NCBI GenBank assembly: GCA_946530505.1
Contig: CAMNAD010000084.1
Span: 1 to 6,494, forward strand
DNA from: an uncultured Bacteroidales bacterium
GTDB taxonomy: Bacteria > Bacteroidota > Bacteroidia > Bacteroidales > UBA932
Direction of reading: 5' to 3'
Length of the DNA stretch: 6,494 nucleotides
Shown: in pieces, positions 1 through 6,494 of the stretch
Position numbering within the stretch: the first letter of the stretch is position 1
Layout of the letters: every line of letters begins with the position of its first letter
Position numbers and translations under genes: made by a program
The notes under the pieces: generated by a model
The model's database searches: none
What the model was told of the DNA's origin: nothing
The model's input: the letters and a program-made list of their open reading frames with translations, nothing else

Positions 1-1
1 C

Positions 2-1945
2 GTGTACGAGGGCGGGCTCAAGCGAGGGCCGGCTCCCGGTGACGGTTATTACGACACGGTGGACATAGCTCCATATCTCAAATCCGGCCAGAACGTTATT
101 TCAGTTCTGGTATGGTATTTCGGGCGCAACGGATTCAGCCACATGAGCAGCGGGATGCCCGGCCTGCTTTTCGAGGCGGTCGGCGGCGGTGTGCGGATAC
201 TCTCCGACGACACCTGGGATGCCTGCGAGCATTTTTCCTACGGGACGGCATCCGGGAAGGCCACCAATTACCGCCTGAGCGAAAGCAACGTGCGTTACGA
301 CGCCCGCAAGTTCAATCCCGACTGGTATAAAGGAGGGAAAAAGATGGGCAGCGCCTATGAAATCGGCATAAAACCCGGGGATCCTCCCTTCGGAAAACTT
401 GTCCCCCGCCCCATCCCGATGTGGAAAGACCATGGACTCCGCGATTACGAATCTGTCCGCCGCAGCGGCGATACCCTCATCTGCCGCCTCCCCTACAATG
501 CCCAGTTCTCCGCTTATATGGAACTGGACGCCCCCGCTGGCAAAGGTGTTTTCCTGCACACCGATCACGACTCCATAGGGCCCGAGAAGTGCATGCACGG
601 AGAATACATTACCAGGAAGGGGAAGCAGGTCTACGAGCATCTGCCGTGGATGAACGGCGAATACATGTATTACATCGTGCCGGATGGGGTAAATATAACC
701 CGCGTCCAATACCGTGAAACCAGTTATGATACGGCTTTTTCGGGTTATTTCCGCTGCGACGATCCGTCGCTGAACGAATACTGGCAGAAAGCGCAAAGGA
801 CGCTTCTCGTCTGCATGCGCGATACCTACATGGACTGTCCCGACCGCGAACGTGCACAGTGGTGGGGCGACGAAGTGCATGAACTTACCGAGGCCTTCTA
901 CGCCTTGAGTCCGTCTTCATGGTGTCTCGCTCGCAAAGGCATACTCGAACTCGCAAACTGGGCCATGCCAGACGGTTCGATGTACGCCCCGGTCCCCTGC
1001 TCCAACTGGTTCAAAGAACTCGCACAGCAGAGCCTTGCTTCCGTGGGCTGGTTCGGCTTCCACAATTACTGGCTCTACAGCGGAGACGATTCTTTCATCA
1101 AAACTGTTTATCCCGCCCTCCACAAGTATCTTCACGAGACCTGGAAGGTGGACGAAAACGATCTTCCCATTGAACGCACCAAGGGATGGAACTGGGCGGA
1201 TGCCGGCAGGGACATCGACAAGATGGCCCTCCTTCACCCATGGTATTACCTGGCGCTGAAAGGCGAACAGGCCCTGGCCGGTGAAATCAACAAGATCGAC
1301 GACGTGGGAGTGGACGAAGGCATGATGGACCGTCTGAAAGAATCTTACAACCGTCTCTACTGGACGGGAACCTGCTACAAGACTCCAGGTTATGATGGAC
1401 CGGCCGATGACCGTGCGCAGGCACTTGCTGTTGTTTCCGGGATTGCCGGGCCGGACAAGTACGATGCTATCCTCAAGATTATGGACGAGAGACAGGAGGC
1501 GGAGACATATTTCATGCGCTATATAATCGACGCTTACTTCATAATGGGGCGGCCGGACAAGGCATTGGAGCGGCTTCGTGCATATATCCCATCCGTCATG
1601 AAGTCCGACTGCTCTACCCTCTGGGAGCACAGGGGCCACAATGGCTCCAGCAACCACGCGTGGAGCGGGCATGGCATCATTCACGCAGGGCAGCGCATCG
1701 CAGGAATAGAACCTTTGAAGCCGGGTTTCAGGGAATTCAGCGTTCATCCGCAGATGGCCTCCCTCAAACATGTAGAAGCCGGTCTGGAAACCGCCTACGG
1801 CATGATCGAAGTCGTGCTTGACCGTAAAGGCAAGCGCGTCAACGCCGTAATCAACGTACCCGAAGGGACAACGGCTGTTGTTTCAGATGCCCGCGGCCGT
1901 GAGCAGCGGCTTGGCCCGGGCTCCCACAAACTCTCCATCCGATAG
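2..1945 (+). CDS. GH78-type alpha-L-rhamnosidase, 5' end missing
   Basis: This enzyme probably removes terminal alpha-L-rhamnose from a glycan or glycoside by an inverting mechanism. The frame is open from the window edge for 647 residues and ends at TAG 1943-1945. The GTG at 2 is not a credible start: it falls inside a beta-sandwich of the Bac_rhamnosid_N kind (GDGYYDTVDIAPYLKSGQN, then a Trp/Tyr-rich strand), so the start and any signal peptide lie upstream. Residues about 260-560 form the alpha/alpha-barrel. It carries DCPDRERAQWWGDE at residues 278-291 (E283 is the expected general acid), WNWADAGRD at 396-404, and TLWEHRG...SSNHAWSGH at 539-557 (E542 is the expected general base). The all-beta C-terminal domain starts near GIEPLKPGF at 568. 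The family assignment is firm from these motifs; the substrate is not known. A terminator follows the stop, so this gene probably ends an upstream transcript. Confidence 0.9.
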   Translation: MYEGGLKRGPAPGDGYYDTVDIAPYLKSGQNVISVLVWYFGRNGFSHMSSGMPGLLFEAVGGGVRILSDDTWDACEHFSYGTASGKATNYRLSESNVRYDARKFNPDWYKGGKKMGSAYEIGIKPGDPPFGKLVPRPIPMWKDHGLRDYESVRRSGDTLICRLPYNAQFSAYMELDAPAGKGVFLHTDHDSIGPEKCMHGEYITRKGKQVYEHLPWMNGEYMYYIVPDGVNITRVQYRETSYDTAFSGYFRCDDPSLNEYWQKAQRTLLVCMRDTYMDCPDRERAQWWGDEVHELTEAFYALSPSSWCLARKGILELANWAMPDGSMYAPVPCSNWFKELAQQSLASVGWFGFHNYWLYSGDDSFIKTVYPALHKYLHETWKVDENDLPIERTKGWNWADAGRDIDKMALLHPWYYLALKGEQALAGEINKIDDVGVDEGMMDRLKESYNRLYWTGTCYKTPGYDGPADDRAQALAVVSGIAGPDKYDAILKIMDERQEAETYFMRYIIDAYFIMGRPDKALERLRAYIPSVMKSDCSTLWEHRGHNGSSNHAWSGHGIIHAGQRIAGIEPLKPGFREFSVHPQMASLKHVEAGLETAYGMIEVVLDRKGKRVNAVINVPEGTTAVVSDARGREQRLGPGSHKLSIR

Positions 1946-1963
1946 TTTCAATCTCTCTTTTAG

Positions 1964-2011
1964 TGCCCCGTGCGTAAAACCGGCCTCTTTACGCACGGGG
2001 CATCTGTTTTT
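1964..2011 (+). terminator. Rho-independent terminator after the GH78 gene
   Basis: A perfect 15-bp inverted repeat (arms 1964-1978 and 1988-2002, 9-nt loop ACCGGCCTC) begins 19 bases after the GH78 stop codon. It is followed by TCTGTTTTT, a slightly interrupted U-tract. The outer half of the stem is G+C-rich (TGCCCCGTGCG) and the inner part ends in A-T pairs. The reverse strand has no matching T-tract, so it should act on rightward transcripts only. It separates the GH78 transcript from the following gene pair. Confidence 0.75.
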
Positions 2012-2051
2012 GAGCGGGTCGTGCGTGAAACAGGCTTTTTTACGCACGGGG
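1969..2051 (+). repeat. Two tandem copies of a 32-bp palindromic unit
   Basis: The units at 1969-2000 and 2020-2051 match at 28 of 32 positions and are offset by 51 bp. Each has the form CGTGCGT(A/G)AAA, a short loop containing GGC, then TTTACGCACGGGG. The differences are mainly in the loop, while the arms are nearly unchanged. The first unit lies inside the terminator; the second has no U-tract after it. They may be a local duplication of a terminator, a member of an intergenic palindromic repeat family, or paired protein-binding sites. The sequence alone does not decide between these. Confidence 0.8.
2019..2049 (+). promoter_or_regulatory. Second palindrome, upstream of promoter; possible operator
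   Basis: Arms 2019-2030 and 2038-2049 form a 12-bp stem with two G-T wobble pairs and a 7-nt loop (CAGGCTT). No U-run follows, so it is unlikely to terminate by itself. If transcription starts near 2087, the right arm lies at about -49 to -38, directly upstream of the promoter, where a DNA-binding regulator could act. The palindrome is seen directly; the operator role is inference. Confidence 0.35.
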
Positions 2052-2059
2052 GAACAAGC

Positions 2060-2083
2060 TTTGTCTATTTTTTACTAACTTTG
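2060..2083 (+). promoter_or_regulatory. Bacteroides-type promoter for the ARH-like/GH106 pair
   Basis: TAACTTTG at 2076-2083 matches the Bacteroidota -7 consensus TAnnTTTG exactly. A TTTG at 2060-2063 could be the upstream element, but only 12 bases separate it from the -7 box, shorter than usual for a -33 element, so that half is weak. Transcription would start at about 2087-2091, giving a 5' leader of only some 10-14 A/C-rich nucleotides before ATG 2101, with no Shine-Dalgarno. The GTG at 2083-2085, in frame with the gene, overlaps this box and is therefore rejected as a start. Confidence 0.6.
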
Positions 2084-2100
2084 TGCAAAACAACACACAA

Positions 2101-3672
2101 ATGAAACTACGTACCATTCTTTTCGTGTTCGCCGGCTCTTTGCTGTTTGCCGCGAGCATCATTCCCGCCGATGCAAAAGCCAAGAAATCCAAGACTCTTC
2201 CTGCAGAAGTAAGCATGAGCAAGCAGGTTCTTCAAGACAAGATCCGCGGCGCCTGGGCCGGACAGGTGATAGGCTGCACTTACGGCGGCCCCACCGAATT
2301 CAAGTATTCGAATTTCATCCCGGATGAATACACCATCGACTGGAACGAGCATCTGATTAAATGGTGGTACGACCATGTCCCCGGACTATACGACGATGTC
2401 TATATGGACCTGACCTTCGTGGAGGTTTTCGACAAGGAAGGTCTCGACGCCCCGGTAGAATCCTTTGCAAAGGCTTTTGCGAATGCCGGGTATCCCCTAT
2501 GGCACGCCAACCTTCAGGCCCGCTACAACATTCTGCACGGCATTATGCCTCCGGCATCCGGAGACTGGCGCTATAACGCCCATGCCGACGACATCGACTT
2601 CCAGATCGAAGCCGACTACGCAGGCATCATGGCCCCCGGCATGATTAATGCCGCGACAAGCTACACCGACGAGATCGGCCATATCATGAACTATGGTGAC
2701 GGCTGGTACGGAGGTGTTTATGTAGCAGCGATGTATGCCCTTGCATTCGTCACCGACGACATCCCCTTCATCGTGAAGGAAGCTCTCAAGACCATCCCTT
2801 CGCAGAGCCGCTACTACAAATGCATGGCCGATGTCATCAAATGGTGGGAGAAGTACCCCGACAACTGGCACATCACCTGGGCTCTCGCCAACGAGAAATA
2901 CGGATTCGACATCGGCTGCCCCAGCGGATACAACTCAGCATTCAACATCGACGCCGTAATCAACAGCGCCTACATCATCATCGGACTCCTCTACGGTAAC
3001 GGAAACTTCTACCGCACCATCGACATCTCCACCCGCTGCGGCTACGATTCCGACTGCAACCCTGCATCCGCCGGCGGAATCCTCGGCACCATCCTCGGAT
3101 TCAACAAGATTCCCGAATACTGGAAACTCCCAATTTACGAGGTGGAGGACAGGGACTTCGCATATACCGACATCTCCCTCAACCTCGCCTGCAAGATGAG
3201 TTTCAAGCAGGCCCTCCAGGTAATCGAGAAGAACGGCGGCAGCACCGAAGGCGCGACTGTCAAGATCAAGATCCAGAAGCCCCAGGCAGTACGTTTCGAG
3301 CAGAGCTTTGCCGGCCACTGGCCCATCGCCAAGAAAGAGATCAAGCAGACTCCTTTCAAGATGGGAGAATACAAATTCGAAGGCAAAGGTGCCGTCCTTT
3401 CCTATCATTTCATCCTTCCGAAGCCTTACAACGTCAGCGATTACGAAGCGAACGTGGAAGTCTGGGTAGATGGCAAACTCTACACTACGGTCAAGCTTCC
3501 CACTTCCGGAAACGGTCAGACCCGCGAAGTATGCGGAATATGGGACCTGCCTCTCGGAGAGCACAAAGTAGCCCTGAAATGGACCAACAAGCCCGATGAC
3601 ATCAACATGGTCATCGACAACATCAACATCTTCTCCGACAAACCCGCTCCCGTAAAGCACGTCGACAAATGA
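2101..3672 (+). CDS. Exported ADP-ribosylglycohydrolase-fold protein with C-terminal beta domain
   Basis: The product is 523 residues. ATG 2101 is chosen because it gives a clean signal peptide (MKLRTILFVFAGSLLFAAS, likely cleavage near ADA 23-25, no lipobox Cys) and sits just downstream of the promoter. Residues about 40-385 resemble the ARH family. RGAWAGQVIGCTYGGPTEF at 49-67 matches the N-terminal helix and its conserved Glu (E66). YDDVYMD at 97-103 stands for the usual TDDT-type motif. GYDSDCNPASAGG at 314-326 stands for GGDTDTNAAIAG. D98, D99, D316 and D318 could hold the metal ions, but the metal-site threonines are Tyr97 and Cys319. An acidic motif, HADDIDFQIEAD, lies at 161-172. Residues about 394-515 form a beta-rich domain of unknown role. 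Classical relatives cleave ADP-ribose from proteins in the cytoplasm. Export and linkage to a rhamnosidase make a glycan or glycoside substrate more likely, but this is inference. It is co-transcribed with the next gene. Confidence 0.82.
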   Translation: MKLRTILFVFAGSLLFAASIIPADAKAKKSKTLPAEVSMSKQVLQDKIRGAWAGQVIGCTYGGPTEFKYSNFIPDEYTIDWNEHLIKWWYDHVPGLYDDVYMDLTFVEVFDKEGLDAPVESFAKAFANAGYPLWHANLQARYNILHGIMPPASGDWRYNAHADDIDFQIEADYAGIMAPGMINAATSYTDEIGHIMNYGDGWYGGVYVAAMYALAFVTDDIPFIVKEALKTIPSQSRYYKCMADVIKWWEKYPDNWHITWALANEKYGFDIGCPSGYNSAFNIDAVINSAYIIIGLLYGNGNFYRTIDISTRCGYDSDCNPASAGGILGTILGFNKIPEYWKLPIYEVEDRDFAYTDISLNLACKMSFKQALQVIEKNGGSTEGATVKIKIQKPQAVRFEQSFAGHWPIAKKEIKQTPFKMGEYKFEGKGAVLSYHFILPKPYNVSDYEANVEVWVDGKLYTTVKLPTSGNGQTREVCGIWDLPLGEHKVALKWTNKPDDINMVIDNINIFSDKPAPVKHVDK

Positions 3673-6482
3673 GAAAAACACTGACTATCATGGCGGCAGT
3701 CCTCATGGCACTGCCGCTATTTGCAACAAGTTCCAAATCTGTATGGCAGGCTTTTCAGAACCCTTCCGATGCATACAGGCCCTACGTGCGCTGGTGGTGG
3801 AACGGAGACCGTGTTGACGAGGCCGAAATCCGCAGGGAACTTAATTTGCTGAAGGAAGCCGGAATTGCCGGTGTGGAAATCAATCCCATTTCCTTCCCCA
3901 ATCCTGCCTCCGACGCCATAGGCAAGAAATCTCTCATATGGCTGAGCGATGAATGGATCGACATGCTGGGGGTCGCATTCGACGAAGCCAAGAAACTGGG
4001 CATGACATGCGACCTTATCGTTGGTTCAGGCTGGCCTTTCGGATCGGAAAGCCTTCCCCGTGATGAACGTGCCCAGGTAATACTTACACTCTGCGACAAG
4101 GCCACGGGAGGTGCTCTGTACGAAAAGTCCAAATTCCACGTTTTCAAGGAATTGGACCCCGGGGTATCGATTACCAATCCCCGCCGCACCCCAGAACTGC
4201 TGCAGGCCCTGCTTGTACCCGACCCTATCAACGACCTCAGCGAAGCGATCGACGTTACCGACCGTTTCCAGGACGATGTTCTCAAGATAAAGATTCCCGC
4301 CGGAAAATGGCAGGTTTATTATATGGTGAAGTACGATTCCTTCGCCAGCGTCATCAACGGTGCTCCAGGTGCGGCAGGATCCATCCTCGACCACATGAAC
4401 GCCGAGGCCGTACGCAAGTATCTAGACCGCATGTCCGACAGGATCGAGTCCAGGCTCGGACCTCTCTCGCAGCATCTCCGCGCATTCTTCGTGGACAGCA
4501 TGGAGCTAGAAGGCACCAACTGGACGGGAGACTTCGCCGAGCAGTTCAAGGTCCGCAGAGGATACGACGTCCTTCCCTGGCTGCCTTTCACCATGTTCAA
4601 AGTCGGCCGTCTTGGCGACGTGCTCGACTTCGACTACGGTTGCAAGAAGGGAGAAAAGTTCCAGGAGCAGGTAAACCGTGTACGATTCGATTTCGAACTC
4701 ACCAAGGCTGAACTCCTTGACGAACGCTTCTTCCGGGTATATGAGCAGTGGGCCCGCGAAAAGGGAGTAAAATCCCGCGCGCAAGGATATGGACGCGGAT
4801 TTTTCATCGAAGAGACCTCGATGGGTCTTGACATACCCGAAGGAGAGTCCTGGACCACCAACTGGCTCCGCCACCGCATAGGCGAAGAGATGGGCGACGA
4901 GGACTACCGCCGCGGACGCGCCTATACTATGATAGACAAGTATGTCTCCTCTGCAGCACACCTTACCGGAAAGCGCCTCGTGAGTTGCGAGGAAATGACC
5001 AATACCTACAAGGTATTCTCAACTCCTCTGGAACTGCTTAAGGTCGGCTCCGACATGAGCTGCATCTCCGGCATCACCCATTCTGTATGGCACGGATTCA
5101 ACTACTCCCCCAAGGAAGCCCCCTTCCCCGGATGGGTCCAGTACGGCAGTTACTACAACGAGAAGAATACCTGGTGGCCTTATTGGAAGCTGCTGAACGA
5201 CTATAGGGCCAGGCTTGGAGCACTGGTGCGCAATGCCGACATGTATACCGACATCGCCATCCTTCCCGCCAACTATGACATGTGGACCGAGATGGGAGTT
5301 CAGACAGAACCATTCCCTGTTAAACTGAATGTCCCGTACACATCCCTCGTATGGGAGGCCATACACAAGAACGGAGGCGGTGCGGACTACGTATCCGAGC
5401 GCATCCTGAAAGATGCCACCGTAAAGGGCGGCAAACTCTGCTACGGTCCAAAGAAGTACAGCGTGCTGTTTCTGGCATCGGTGAAAGGCACAACCCTCGA
5501 AGCGATGCAGAAGATTCGTGAATTCGTCCTTGGAGGAGGAAGGGTATTCTGCATTGGGAACGCTCCTTCCAAGTCGGTAGGATTCAGCGATTTCGAAAGG
5601 CGCGACGCCCAGATTGCACAGATCGTTTCCGAGTTGGAAGCTTCCGGCAATTTCACCGTCCTGCCCACCGCGGAAGGCGACCACTATCTGGAATGGTACA
5701 CGGATGTCATGCAGAAGTACGACCTGCCCCACACCATAACCATAAGCAATCCCGACCGTTTCCTGCTGCAGGACCGTTTCGTGATGGATGACGGCAGCGA
5801 TTTCTTCCTGTTCATGAACGCCAACATGAGCGAGAGCCGCGCCACCGACATCACCTTCCCTGCTTCGGTCACGAAAGGACGCAAGGCTTGGATCTACGAT
5901 CCCGCTACCGGCAAGCGCCATTCACTGAAAATTCCTGCCGACGGCAAGATACATTTCGAGTTCGGTCCTTCGGAGAGTTTCGTGTTCATGTTCAACAAAC
6001 TCCCCGGGAGCGCGCCCGAATACAAGCCGCTGCCTGTCCGTACCGAAGGCATCGAGCTAAAGAACTGGAAAGTGGTTCTCGAGAATCCCGAGGTAAAGGA
6101 TGTGCCAGACACCACCATGGCCGACCTGAAAGACCTGAAGGACATCGAAGCCTACAAGAACTTCATGGGAACCGCCACCTACACCACCAGTATTAATGTG
6201 ACAGGAGCAATTCCCAGCTATCTCAATCTCGGCAAAGTAGGATACATTGCAGATGTTACCGTGAACGGCAAGCCCGCAGGAATCCACTGGTACGGGAACA
6301 GCGTGCTCGACGTCAGCGGCCTGATCGTAAAGGGTGACAACCTCATAGAGATCAAGGTCACCACCCTTATGAGCAACTACATGCAGACTCTCAAGGACAA
6401 TGCTATTGCAAAGCGTTTCGTACTCCGCCGCAACACTCCCCTTCTTCCTTCCGGACTGATAGGGCCAGTGACGTTGTACTAA
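3669..6482 (+). CDS. Exported GH106-type alpha-L-rhamnosidase
   Basis: The 937-residue protein probably removes alpha-L-rhamnose in the periplasm or at the cell surface. ATG 3669 overlaps the previous stop as ATGA and opens a signal peptide (MRKTLTIMAAVLMALPLFA, cleavage near residue 19, no lipobox). GH106 hallmarks are RPYVRWWWNGD at 37-47, AGIAGVEINP soon after, DLIVGSGWPFG at 115-125, FVDSMELEG at 274-282, SRAQGYG at 369-375 followed by DIPEGES at 388-394, and HGFNYSP at 475-481. Residues about 524-650 look like a Rossmann-type domain. Residues about 794-937 form a galactose-binding-like beta-sandwich ending in the family-typical PSGLIGPVTLY. Family members use two glutamates; E279, E281, E391, E393, E441 and E498 are candidates, but I cannot place the pair without an alignment. 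The protein appears complete, though somewhat shorter than many members of about 1,000 residues or more. Substrate could differ from simple rhamnosides. Confidence 0.85.
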   Translation: MRKTLTIMAAVLMALPLFATSSKSVWQAFQNPSDAYRPYVRWWWNGDRVDEAEIRRELNLLKEAGIAGVEINPISFPNPASDAIGKKSLIWLSDEWIDMLGVAFDEAKKLGMTCDLIVGSGWPFGSESLPRDERAQVILTLCDKATGGALYEKSKFHVFKELDPGVSITNPRRTPELLQALLVPDPINDLSEAIDVTDRFQDDVLKIKIPAGKWQVYYMVKYDSFASVINGAPGAAGSILDHMNAEAVRKYLDRMSDRIESRLGPLSQHLRAFFVDSMELEGTNWTGDFAEQFKVRRGYDVLPWLPFTMFKVGRLGDVLDFDYGCKKGEKFQEQVNRVRFDFELTKAELLDERFFRVYEQWAREKGVKSRAQGYGRGFFIEETSMGLDIPEGESWTTNWLRHRIGEEMGDEDYRRGRAYTMIDKYVSSAAHLTGKRLVSCEEMTNTYKVFSTPLELLKVGSDMSCISGITHSVWHGFNYSPKEAPFPGWVQYGSYYNEKNTWWPYWKLLNDYRARLGALVRNADMYTDIAILPANYDMWTEMGVQTEPFPVKLNVPYTSLVWEAIHKNGGGADYVSERILKDATVKGGKLCYGPKKYSVLFLASVKGTTLEAMQKIREFVLGGGRVFCIGNAPSKSVGFSDFERRDAQIAQIVSELEASGNFTVLPTAEGDHYLEWYTDVMQKYDLPHTITISNPDRFLLQDRFVMDDGSDFFLFMNANMSESRATDITFPASVTKGRKAWIYDPATGKRHSLKIPADGKIHFEFGPSESFVFMFNKLPGSAPEYKPLPVRTEGIELKNWKVVLENPEVKDVPDTTMADLKDLKDIEAYKNFMGTATYTTSINVTGAIPSYLNLGKVGYIADVTVNGKPAGIHWYGNSVLDVSGLIVKGDNLIEIKVTTLMSNYMQTLKDNAIAKRFVLRRNTPLLPSGLIGPVTLY

Positions 6483-6494
6483 CGTCAGGATACA
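6483..6494. other. Tail after GH106 stop, uninterpretable
   Basis: Only 12 bases follow the TAA at 6480-6482. No start codon, hairpin or promoter box can be supported, so whether the operon continues cannot be judged. Confidence 0.5.

Noticed and set aside
2..4. GTG at the window edge as the true GH78 start
   Set aside because: It begins within a beta-sandwich domain whose earlier strands, and the expected export signal, are missing.
917..1771. 284-codon open frame on the - strand
   Set aside because: It is antisense to the GH78 catalytic domain, whose motifs are clear. The translation shows no family features, and I saw no promoter for it.
2083..2100. GTG start giving six extra residues on the ARH-like protein
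   Set aside because: It overlaps the -7 promoter box and would put a polar MQNNTQ stretch before the signal peptide; ATG 2101 fits better.
2040..2222. Small - strand open frame spanning the promoter region
   Set aside because: It covers the palindrome, the promoter and the signal-peptide codons of the ARH-like gene, and has no protein-like features of its own.
2935..3681. 248-codon open frame on the - strand, very rich in Val and Asp
   Set aside because: The skewed Val/Asp/Gly composition is what the complement of Asn/Ile/Thr/Asp codons in the ARH-like gene produces; it is a shadow frame.
5019..5921. 300-codon open frame on the - strand
   Set aside because: It lies wholly inside the GH106 gene, has no recognisable domain, and is explained by G+C-rich codon use leaving few stops on the opposite strand.

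Overview
The window looks like chromosomal DNA from a glycan-degrading member of the Bacteroidota, most likely Bacteroidales from a gut or rumen setting. Three things point there. The protein families are typical of polysaccharide-utilisation loci. No gene start has a Shine-Dalgarno sequence. The one clear intergenic promoter has the Bacteroides-type -7 element TAnnTTTG (TAACTTTG at 2076-2083). G+C looks to be in the mid-50s percent by eye, so a genus cannot be named. All supported genes are on the + strand.

Layout: (1) 2-1945, the 3' part of a GH78-type alpha-L-rhamnosidase whose start lies before the window. (2) 1946-2100, an intergenic region with two near-identical palindromic units 51 bp apart. 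The first works as a rho-independent terminator; the second sits just upstream of a promoter. (3) 2101-3672, a secreted protein of the ADP-ribosylglycohydrolase (ARH) fold with an extra C-terminal beta-rich domain. (4) 3669-6482, a secreted GH106-type alpha-L-rhamnosidase, overlapping the previous gene by ATGA. (5) 6483-6494, 12 bases too short to interpret.

The two rhamnosidases come from unrelated families, so the locus probably trims a rhamnose-containing glycan such as a pectic rhamnogalacturonan, a rhamnosylated plant glycoside or a bacterial polysaccharide. The exact substrate cannot be read from the sequence. The most interesting gene is the ARH-like one. It is exported, and it keeps the four metal-binding aspartates and the N-terminal glutamate of the ARH fold, but both metal-site threonines are replaced. 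It is also translationally coupled to a rhamnosidase. This suggests an exported enzyme acting on a carbohydrate or glycoside rather than on ADP-ribosylated protein. No susC/susD pair, regulator, RNA gene, CRISPR array or insertion sequence is visible.
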